Shown here: piece after piece, positions 31,401-41,492 of the stretch
Position numbering within the stretch: position 1 is the first letter of the stretch
Layout: the number at the start of each line of letters is the position of its first letter
From: Hypericum androsaemum
Taxonomy: Eukaryota > Streptophyta > Magnoliopsida > Malpighiales > Hypericaceae
Assembly (NCBI GenBank): GCA_963995505.1
Contig: OZ023185.1
Span: 13,713,691-13,777,690 of the forward strand
Length of the DNA: 64,000 nucleotides
Reading direction: 5' to 3'
Position numbers and translations under genes: made by a program
Notes under the pieces: model-generated
Told to the model about the DNA's origin: nothing
Database searches by the model: none
What the model saw: the letters and a program-made list of their open reading frames with translations, nothing else

Positions 31401-32759
31401 GGCATATTCCTTACAGAGACTCAAGGTTGACATTCTTATTGCAAGAGTCTCTTGGTGGCAATGCAAAACTGGCAATGGTGTGTGCTGTATCTCCTTCATT
31501 AAGGTAGCAAATCGACTTGAAAATATCCATCTCTGCATCTCTCTGCATTTGTTCCTCCCTCATATGATACAACCAAATATGACTTGTGCAGTTGCAAGAA
31601 TGAAACTTTAAGTACATTACGTTTTGCCCAGCGTGCAAAAGCAATCAAGAACAAGGCAGTTGTAAATGAAGAAATGGAGGACGATGTGAACCACTTAAGG
31701 GAGATTATACGCCAACTAAGAGTATGCTCCTAAATTCGATTATTCCACTGTGCCTTATGTATTATTAACTTCTTAACACTGGAAATCAATGAATACTGTA
31801 GGATGACTTAAGTCGTGCCAAGGAAAATGGCAGCAAGGCAACAGGGTGGAACCCACGCAAAAGTATGATTTTGTTGAAGAGCCTCATTGATCCGCAAACA
31901 AGATTTGTCGATGAAGATGGTGATGAAGAAATGGAAATTGACGAGGAAGCTGTTGAACGTCTCTTTGATGAAGTTGGCTCTGCTGCTGTAGCAAAGCATG
32001 AAACAGTAGAGGTCTTGGATTCTGGTAGACATCCTGCAATGCATGACAGGATAGAAGATGTTTCTGACCTCAGCATAGTTCCATCTGGGACATCATCCTT
32101 TAGTTTCGACAAGCCCATGGAATCTGAGTCTGAAAAAGTTGACGTTGGTGTTCAGACATATTCTGGGGAAGATGAGATGATACAAAAAAATGCAGATACA
32201 TTTGTATGTGGGGACTGTAAGAAGAAAAGGGCACGGATTGAGCTCAAAGAGGCTGACGAGTGCTCAAACACGGAAGTGCAGGTTCCTGATGTAAGTGACT
32301 TTGTTCATCTTATGTTTGAGTTTCTGTTATTTTTTTAGAATTTCCAACTTAACGTGGGAGATATCTGACATATTTATTCCTGTCTCGAAGGCAATGGGGA
32401 AAGATTTAGCTGAGGGCAGCCATAAGGAAATGGCTTCAGAAAAAATTTGTGCCAAGCAAGCATTGGAAATAATGCAGCTAAACCATCTGGTAAAAACCTT
32501 CAACATTCAGCATCCACAAAGTTTTATCATCATCATCATCTCTTTGGCTATCTGACACAACACCATTATCGTTGTTCTACAGGTGCAGCAGTACAGGCAC
32601 GAGAGAGTAGAGCTGCTGGAACAAATCAACGAATTGAGAAGTCAATTGGACGGCCAAACTGATCCCTCCTCGTCTGCTCAGAGAAGGATTTCGCTTCTTG
32701 ATATGATCCCAGAATCAACCGAGGGTAGCGAAGAAGTGAGGCTTGAAGATGATACTTGA
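28485..32759 (+). CDS. Kinesin-12 paralog 1, C-terminally shortened (705 aa)
   Basis: Fourteen exons: 28485-28760, 28843-28980, 29059-29142, 29242-29367, 29482-29541, 29634-29687, 29769-29861, 30507-30602, 30825-30970, 31354-31503, 31592-31721, 31802-32290, 32391-32489 and 32583-32759. All are in frame. A basic N-terminus of about 92 residues precedes the motor (about 93-430). The motor has P-loop [14 protein letters not shown], switch I NAESSRSH and switch [10 protein letters not shown], so it should bind ATP and microtubules. The neck is followed by an acidic [16 protein letters not shown] segment. Compared with paralog 2 the tail is lost after [13 protein letters not shown] and the exon 12 region is much shorter. 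Plant kinesin-12 proteins act at the phragmoplast and division plane. [11 protein letters not shown] reads [11 protein letters not shown] here, one unusual change. Confidence 0.92.
31045..31231 (+). repeat. Diverged direct duplication in kinesin intron 9
   Basis: 31045-31115 and 31162-31231 are about 85% alike. Both start ATTACACC and end with GACAACAAGCTGATTTTACC and TTGGC. Related phrases sit between them. The sequence is not found in paralog 2's intron. Confidence 0.8.
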
Positions 32760-33545
32760 ATCATCTACAAGTAGCTTAGGCTCACTATTCTCAGCACCCT
32801 TGGTCGTCTGAATTTCAACTCCAAATTGGACTCTTGTATATTTCCGAGTAACTATCTAGCAACTTCTATGAGACATGTACTTAAGTTTAGGAGATACAAA
32901 ATTGTGGGAAAAGAGCAACTGCTATTTCTTGTCAGCCGGGGAAGTTTATCATTCCCTTTCGGCTTATGTGTCTCCAGATTGCGGGTCCACCAACCTCGCC
33001 TTGATTTGATCTCGTCAAACAACACCCGACCAAACGCTTGTATTCGTCCATTCTCCATTGAAGGAAAAACATATATTTAAATTTTTTTTATCTTGTTGAG
33101 ATTACCGCAATGCTCGTTGTAAATGTGGTGAGATTACTGTCAATTCGTTGCCCTAGAATTTTGGATTAAATATGTTGATTTAAATATCGTACGGGTTGAT
33201 TTCGTGGCCCAGTATTGCTCGCACAATCTTTGCCATTGCATGTTGGTCTCATTTAAAAGTACACGTCTTATTTATAAGTATTAAAAATCTACAGTTCATA
33301 TTAAATAAAAATAGATTTATTTCTGCGGGAATCCTTGGAATAGGAAGAAAAGGGACAGAAAATCTGAACTCGAGATTTCTTGATTATGGTCTAGGGTTTA
33401 GGGATAAAAATATGGTATGGGCCTTGGCCCGGGTTATCATTAACAGGCCGCATCTTGAAGCCCATGTCCCCAATTTAAAAGCAAACGAAGTGGGTAGCGG
33501 GAAAGGCTCGTCCCCTCTCCCCTCTGTTTTGCTTTTCCCATTTCG
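32760..33545. other. Intergenic DNA
   Basis: 3' flank of kinesin paralog 1, then AT-rich DNA. No gene is recognised. Confidence 0.5.
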
Positions 33546-33549
33546 ATGA

Positions 33550-35279
33550 ATGGCCGGGTGGGACCAGCTCTTGTCCGACCGAAACCTCCAAGCTAACGAC
33601 GTATCGTGGCCGCCTTTATCTCCGCCGCCTCGGCCCGGCCTGTCGTCTCCGATAAACGACCTCGTACCCCTGCAGACGGCAAGTCACCTCGGAGAATCGG
33701 CCGTCACCTGCCCAGGTCAGTCGTCGACCCGCCCAAAAAGCGGGTTCCCCGGTCTCCTTGTCAAAGTACGGTACTGCTTCCCCTTTGTTATGTCATAGGT
33801 GGTCTTGGGGTGTAAAAAACTAGCTCGCTATTGCGGGCTGACATTTGATTTTGTTGGGAAGGAGATTTTTGTTCTTAGGGTTTATGGGGTTTGGCAGGGA
33901 ATGCGAGGGCGAAGTATCCAGCGATGGAGTTTGGCGGTCGGGTTGTTTATAGCAGAACCGAAATGGAGGTGGAAAATGCTGCCAAGGAGCTGCTACAATG
34001 TCTCGATGTTACAAAGAGCGAAGAGGGACATGTTGCTATTGGGTTTGACTTGGAGTGGAAGCCCTCTTTTCGAGCAGGTTTGTCTTTGGGGCTTCTGAGG
34101 GAAAGATGTTCACTTTGCAGGTGTTTCGTCTTGGAAGGCAGCTGTTATGCAAATTTGTGCCGATGATGCAAAAATTGCTGTGTGATGCATATAATTCACT
34201 CGGGAATTACTCCCAGCTTGCATCATTTTCTCTAGGATTCTACGCTTGTTAAAGTTCGTGAAGCCTCTTTCCCATATCTATTTATTTGCTCCAGACACCT
34301 AAGTCTTGCCATTTAATTATGCGCTGGATGTTTTGGGATCATTGTGATGCTTGATGAATCTACAGGTTGGACTTGGCGTTAAAAGTGATTGTGGGAAGGT
34401 TTTCAAGGGTTATAATGTCTCCGTCGAAGCAGTGGAAGATCTTTCCTACCTGGCAACTCACAAGTTTGGAAGAGAAGCTAAATCTTGGAGTCTTCAAACT
34501 TTGACTGAAACACTTGTTTGCAGAGGGGTATTATGTCTTCCACTTGATTTAACTGTTGTCCCCCTGTTACAGAAATTCGGTGGGTGAAAAAATCCGAGTT
34601 TCTCAGAAAATGTCTCAATTTGGTTAACTAGCTTGCATAATAGCCTCAACTCAATGAAAAAGAAATGCTCCATCACTTGAGTGATATCAGTTAATCACCT
34701 GAAATTTTAATCATCGAATTTGATCAAACGTATGCTGATGAAAAGTCACAAGAGCCGCCAGCTGTGATGTGCATTGCCCTAATTTCTGGTGCAGTAGGAA
34801 ATGAACCATAGAATGAGTAGCAACCTTGCGGGATCATGAGAAGGTTGACCCCTTTTCTGCAACACTTTCAAAGTGCTTTTGTGGTGTCGTCTTTCTGCTT
34901 TCTCATTTGATTGTTTCTAGTATCTATGATGAGCTTTTCTTTACCTTTACAATCTTGCAGCTGGACAAGCCCATCGAAATTCGACTCGGGAACTGGGAAG
35001 CGGATGTTCTATCAAGTGACCAACTACACACCATGCAGCCACAGATGCATTTACTTCTTGGCATCTCTACCAAGTAATTGGCACTGAATTTCATTTCAAA
35101 CATAAAAAGGATCCTCGCATTTTCTCGTGCTGCTAATAAATGTTTTATTGCTTCTTTCCTTTCTTCTATAGGTGTCAAAGAGTCTCCCTGACATTGTGAC
35201 TGCATCCGAGGATGTGTCTGGAGAAACGGGAGATACAACTGCATGGTGCTATTATCTACTTTGTGGTGCAATTAGTTGA
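33550..35279 (+). pseudogene. WEX: WRN-like 3'-5' exonuclease (WEX) pseudogene
   Basis: Six exon-like blocks are in order: 33550-33765, 33898-34078, 34121-34253, 34366-34527, 34961-35073 and 35172-35279. Block 2 has GGRVVYSRTE and IGFDLEWKPSF, the Asp-x-Glu of exonuclease motif I. Block 4 has KSDCGKVFKGYNVSVEAVEDLS and LTETLVCRG, and block 5 has IEIRLGNWE. Lesions: a frame change in exon 1 near 33600, a 2-nt TG duplication near 34180, a TAG at 34233-34235 where the family has Gln, and a frame change near 35030 just before the Ala-Ala-Thr-Asp motif III. Splice sites are still mostly good. The gene once coded a DEDDy nuclease for DNA repair or silencing. It keeps introns, so it is not a retrocopy. 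Confidence 0.87.
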
Positions 35280-38032
35280 AATGGAGCTGAGGTCCTAGGT
35301 CCAGGTCAGCTGGCCTGCGTTCTATACTCCCCTTGCGTGCAAGTTCTTGGTACTTCCTAAAAGAAGTTCCACACTGTTGGTGTTTAAAGAAAGTTCCACG
35401 TTTTTAGGGCCGCGGATCGAATGCTGGCACAAGGGCCACAACCCACAATACCAACATCTTCTGTAGATTGTAGTTTACATTTTTTGTTTGTAGGTAAGCA
35501 AACCAGTTGTGATCATAAAACTAGCAGCTTTTCTATTGTAGATAGAGGTCCAGAACCAATCTCTCTCTCTCTATCCGCTCCGCCGATACCGGTTTCTGGG
35601 ATTTATAAACTGTCTTGATTTATACCAATGCACCAAGCAGTTGCCGGAATCGGAGTACTGAACTTGATCAAACAGCCGGAATCGTTGGTACCAGGGAAGT
35701 CCATTCAGGTCTATGTTCAAACCATGTGGACCTCGTGGATGAGTTGTCGTCTGATGAGTTCTTTTGTGAAATGAAAAGAAAATTAGAAGAAAGTTGGATG
35801 TACAATAAGATCTCTATAAACTAGTCTTAGAACCATGAAAATTTAATAATTTAGCGAGTTAGGTGTTAAAAAAAATTTCTTATTAATTTATTAAAATTTT
35901 TTTTTTAAACTGAGTCAAATTGGAATGCACAAAAATATTAATTTAAAAAGATTATTAATTCTGCTGGGACTTGGTTGTGTAGTCTGAAGGAGGATGGCCC
36001 AGGCGACTCGGCGTTGCTCTGGGGGATTGGTCGTTCAATCGTACGAGTTAGCCGTTGGAATAAATTCCATTTCTTTGTAGCTACAAGCGGTAGGTAGCTT
36101 GTCTAAATCGCCGACCGGCTTAATAATGCAACTTGTTTTACCAACAAACACCGGGATAGGTTAACTGGAATTTATGTTTGAGTTTTTTATAATGTAGTAG
36201 TGTTAAATATTTGCTATAAGAGTCTTGTTATTTTTTAAGATTATGGCTCAGTTTGGAAACTAATAGTTTAGTAGTAGATAGTAATTATTTGGTAGATTAA
36301 GAATAGATCTACAATCTACCTGTTTGGTAAAACTAGTAGATTGTTATCTACTAGTAGTTTAGGAGTAGTTTCAAAAAGGTAGGTTCTTTTGTAATTTATT
36401 TTAGTTATCAAAAATTAAATAAATTTTAACAATAATAAATATTTATTTCCTTGGTAGTTATTTGAAAAATTAGAGATATATTCTATTAAAAATAGTTTTC
36501 AGTTAATTTTTAATATCAAGGGTTTAGCTGCTAAGTAATTTATTTAGTTGTCAAAATTTAAATATTTTTTAAAGCAATATAAATATCTTATTTCATGGAA
36601 TTTATTTGAGAAGTGAAAGATTTTTTTTAACTAAACAAGATTTTATTTTCTTCAACGATACTATAAATGAATAATTTAGAAATATTTCCTAATATCTATA
36701 GATTTGGTTGTTGGGTAATTTATTTGGGTTGTCAAAATCAAATAATTTTTAAATTAATATAAATATTTTATTTTACTTAGAAATTATTTGAAAAATTGAA
36801 AATTCATCATTTACATAATCAATTAAGTGATATTGATCTGAATCGATAATATGAAACTAGTCAATATCAAGTATCACTTCATATGCATACATTGTGAGAT
36901 GAAATTGCTTTTAATTTGATGTAATCATAAGAATTATAATAAATAATAATGAACTTTCAAAAATGAAAAAATAAATGATAACAGAATATTCTTTTAAGAT
37001 GTTTTAATAATTATAGATTTATCTACTACAATAATTGACATGATTATAGTACTCTTATTCTTATTCTTATTTTAATCAAATGTAAGAAATTAATATATTC
37101 AATGAGTTAACCATTTGTCTTCTATCAAAAATTTTATTTAGAAATATAGATATTACTATATTAAATTATTACTAATTTAATTTAAATAAATAATTTTATT
37201 AGTTTATTTAAACATAATTTATAAATTAATAATTAATTTAACCAAAAATATATAATCTTTTAAACTGAATCTGCTATCTGCTAGTCAATTTTACCAAACA
37301 CATTTTTCAATCTACTATCTGCTCTCAATCTGCTATCTACTTTCTGCCATCTGTTATCTGCTCTCAATCTGTTTCGCCTAACATGACATATATCTAGTTC
37401 AAATTTATATTAGTTAACATGAGCCGAATATGAAGGATAATAAACGAAAAATTGTAACTCTATTTTTAACAATCTCAAATCTATTCTTTGTGGAATCTTA
37501 TATACATATCTATTGTTTTTTTGCCACCAATGAGGATTGAACCGAAATCTTAAAATCCATATTATTTATAATTGGATGAAACGTTTATCAAAACAAATAT
37601 ATCCTCCATTGTTTGAATCGTGATTTTAGAATATAAATTCAAATTTTGGCACTGAGCCAGATTTTCGGAATATAAATTTTATATTATTCTTTTCCAATCA
37701 CGGGGATTAAAACTAACTACTAATGTTGAATTTCCATGTATTAATCAACGAAAAATTTCAATTAAAGTTAAAATAATTTTGTTATAGGTGGAAGGAATTA
37801 TGTGAAAGAATATAATCTCATGTCATCACTTTTTTAGAGAGAGTTTTGATTAACTTGACTAATCTGGATTGTCTTTGAATTTGTTCACTAAACTAATAAA
37901 TTTCAAGTGACACTAGCAACCTTCTTTTCCTCATTACACCAAATTTGATCTTTGATTGAATATTAAATTAAACCCACAAGTCGCAGGAGTGGGACCCTGG
38001 TCTCTGCCTTTCGATAAGTTGATTTATATCTG
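35280..38032. other. Large intergenic region
   Basis: 2.75 kb with no convincing gene. 35.3-35.6 kb is the 3' flank of the exonuclease relic and contains a short (CT)n. 35.8-35.9 kb has the CTCTATAAACTAG/TTTAATAATTTAG signature of a common plant MITE. 36.2-37.4 kb may be another element, listed next. Confidence 0.5.
36246..37376. mobile_element. Possible non-autonomous DNA element (AT-rich)
   Basis: GTTTGGTAAAA-type words near the left end (36330-36345) are inverted near the right end (37290-37300). TAGATAG/CTATCTA words are clustered at both ends, and very AT-rich DNA (about 85%) lies between. I could not fix exact ends or a target duplication. Confidence 0.4.
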
Positions 38033-38114
38033 ATCAACGGTTAACTGTATCGTAGCCGTTGAGATCAACAGGATCGAACGGTCATCATCCGAGATCCCAC
38101 ACATCCAACGGCAC
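38033..38114. promoter_or_regulatory. Cluster of four MSA-like G2/M elements
   Basis: The AACGG cores are at 38033-38043 (ATCAACGGTTA), 38053-38063 (minus strand CTCAACGGCTA), 38074-38084 (TCGAACGGTCA) and 38104-38114 (TCCAACGGCAC). They match YCYAACGGYYA at 9-10 of 11 positions. Clustered MSA motifs drive G2/M transcription of plant cytokinesis genes through three-repeat Myb factors. Confidence 0.75.
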
Positions 38115-38334
38115 TACCACCCATCCAACCAGCACGTGCCTTCACCCTTAGGCACGTGATCCCGGAATCCAAAAAATTCAAATTCCCCCAATCTTTCCAT
38201 CTCTCCCGCTTGGTCTCTCTCTCTCTCTCGCTCCTCCTCCTCCTCTCTCGCCCGCTTGCCCTAACCCCAAACAAGATCCCTCCAACCCCCAAACTACTTC
38301 CCCTCCACTTTAATCCCCCTCCCCGACGAACGAA

Positions 38335-41300
38335 ATGAAGCGCGTGAACCACGAATCGCCGTTCGGAGCCGCCAAGACGAAGCCGTCGCCGTCCCCGCGG
38401 CGGAACGCCGGCAAGGCCTCGAAGGAGAATCTGGCCCCCGCTCTTGACTCCACGTCTCCGATCTCCGCGAAGATCAAGAGCCCCCTGCCGCCTCGGCCTC
38501 CTTCCTCCAACCCGCTCAAGCGGAAGCTCTGCCTCGACGCTGCCGGCGCCGACCCTTCGTCGTGTTCCGATTCCGGCGTCCAGGTCTCTGTCTATCCAGT
38601 GTCCTCTCCCCCTGATTTCTTGAATTGAAAGAATTTTTGCTTAATCTAGCTGCTTATTGGTTTTTTTTCCCGGAAATTGTGGATTAGGTTATTGTGAGGA
38701 TGCGACCGTTGAACAAGGACGAGGAGGAGGGAGGGATGATTCTGAACAAGATCTCCGACGATTCCGTGTCCGTTGGTGGTCACACTTTTACGTTTGACTC
38801 CATTGCGGGCGTTGACTCGACACAGGCACGGAATCTTGTTACCCCTAATGCTCGAATCTTTGTGTTGACGAGTCGGGAAGTTCATATTTGATCCGTTGTT
38901 TTTGCTAGTAACGAGTCTCTCTTCTGTTAAGATTGAACCGTGTTTTCGCTAACGAGTCGGGTTGTGTATGCTGACTGGTTAACTGTTCTTTCAGCAAGAC
39001 ATCTTCCAGCTCGTGGGAGTTCCTTTGGTCGAGAACTGTCTGGCTGGATTTAACAGCTCTGTGTTTGCTTACGGACAGGTAACTCAAGATTGATTAATAA
39101 TGAAATTCGTACTTCTCTTTTAGAGTAGTTTATGATATGTGATTTGAGGCCTACTTCCTAATCATTGTTTTCTTGAAACCGGAATTCACAATTGCTAGAC
39201 TGGGAGTGGAAAAACCTACACTATGTGGGGTCCGACCAATGCCCTGTCTGAAGAGAAATTGTCTAGTGACCAGCAAGGTTTAACTCAGCGAGTCTTTCAG
39301 AGGCTTTTTGCCCGCATAAATGAGGTGACATATTTTTTCGTTACATTTTCTTTTTCTCATCTGTATATTTGTTTGTTTGAGAATTGTGGCAACAACAATG
39401 TGCTTTGCTTTACAATCATGGTTCTCTCCTATTTGTGTTTTGCAGGAGCAACTTAAGCATTCTGACAAGCAGCTCAATTATCAGTGTCGCTGTTCATTTC
39501 TTGAGGTTTATGGGGCTGTCTCTTTTGATCATAAATGTTATCTACTCTTATAAGTTGTCATATTGCTCATGTGCGCTGGTTTTCATTTCTTTTTGCAGAT
39601 TTATAATGAACAAATCACAGACTTGCTGGATCCAAACCAAAAAAATCTGCAGGTAGCTCGTGGTCCACAGTTTTGCATTCTTCTTCCCTTGGGATATGTT
39701 TTGACATTCTTCGAACTGTATCATCTTGCAGATCAGAGAAGATGTTAAGTTTGGAGTATATGTTGAAAATTTAAAAGAAGAGTACGTTTTTACAGTGAAA
39801 GATGTTATGCGTCTCCTTGCGAAGGTTTGATTTTTATACCTCTTGTGCTACCAATGGAGATTGAAATTCTTTACAGTTTGAACGCTTATGACTTTATTGT
39901 TTGGATCAGGATACTTTCCCTGTCCTTAATTTTGGATGACCACAGGACACTTAGTTTGAAGATTGTCACCATATAGCTAACAGGAATTGGGAAAATGAAT
40001 TTAGAGAAAACTCAGAAATTCAGTATCTTTCATATCAGTAAAGGGATTAACGCTGGTGTGAGAATCCACTTGTTTGTATAAATGCCTGAGGCCTGCCGAA
40101 TAATTTTCTAAACAAGTGCACAAACTTGCTGTCTTTGACATTTATATTTCTCGTCTTTAAAAGTTTTTTCTATTGTTATAAACTAAGAATCATATCATGC
40201 AGGGATTGTCAAATAGAAGGACAGGTGCAACAAGCATAAATGCAGAGAGTTCCCGCTCCCACAGTGTATTCACTTGTGTCCTTGAATCTAGATGCAAGGT
40301 AACATTTTCTGTGCGTTATCTCTTCTGTTTTCTTGTCTACGATTTGGGCTAAACTAATTTAGTAATTACTGATTTTTAAGCCTATCCTACGAAGTGCTAT
40401 AAAACATACATGAATCTTTAAAATCAGAGAATATGAATGTTAAAGTTGATGTCCACCTACTTGCCTCTGAAAAATGTTTTCCATGGTGCAAATTCTAAAC
40501 AAACACTGAACACAGAGGATGGCAGATGGCATTAGCAGCTTAAAGACCAGCAGAATAAATCTTGTTGATTTAGCTGGCTCTGAGCGACAAAAATCAACTG
40601 GAGCTGCAGGAGACCGCTTGAAGGAAGCTGGAAATATAAACCGTTCTTTGTCGCAGCTTGGGTATGACTTTCTTTTCTGTTATGCATGCTGGATCCAGTC
40701 CAAGTAGAAGAACTTTATGACATTATGCTGCTCATAAATTGAGCAATATTAAAATTTTTTTTTTCACTCTTGCTGATAGAGAAGCTCAGTAGATTGCAGC
40801 ATTTCGACGACAATGAGAAGTTCCAATAACCAAGGAAAAATAGTTAATTGATTATAACTTAGTCTTAATCTTGCACATGGATACACATATTTGGTGCTTT
40901 TTCATTAACTCTTTTCTTATCTATAAAAAAATCTCTCTTTTCATCGTGGGGGATCAACATGAACATATCTTTACCGTCAAGTGTATGTAGCTAAAAGATA
41001 AACGGTGAAATGAGTTCTAGGTCCTTGTTATGCAGAAGTTGGTCCTTCCATTTTTGGCATTAAGTAGCAAGAAAATAACTTAACAGTATTCATAAGAAGA
41101 GATCATGGCAGGCTATATCTTCATAGAGAACTTTGTTTCGTTGTTCATGAACATCCCATCCTATCTACTGAAACATGAATTCTGCTGATTGTTGGTTGTT
41201 GGTTGTTGGATGCTGCCATGGATGCTCAAAGTTTTGAAAGAAATGTTGCAGCTCATGATGTACGTGTCCTGATGTCCCGCAAATTTTTGGTGCAGGAACT

Positions 41301-41455
41301 TGATAAACATACTTGCTGAAGTTTCTCAAACTGGGAAGCAAAGGCATATTCCTTACAGAGATTCTAGGTTGACATTCTTGCTGCAGGAGTCTCTTGGGGG
41401 CAATGCAAAACTTGCTATGGTGTGCGCCGTGTCTCCTTCGCTAAGGTAGTTAGAG

Positions 41456-41492
<37 letters not shown>

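Noticed and set aside
28485..32759. Kinesin paralog 1 as a pseudogene
   Set aside because: All fourteen exons join without stop or frame change, and every motor motif is intact. A shortened but possibly working gene is the better reading.
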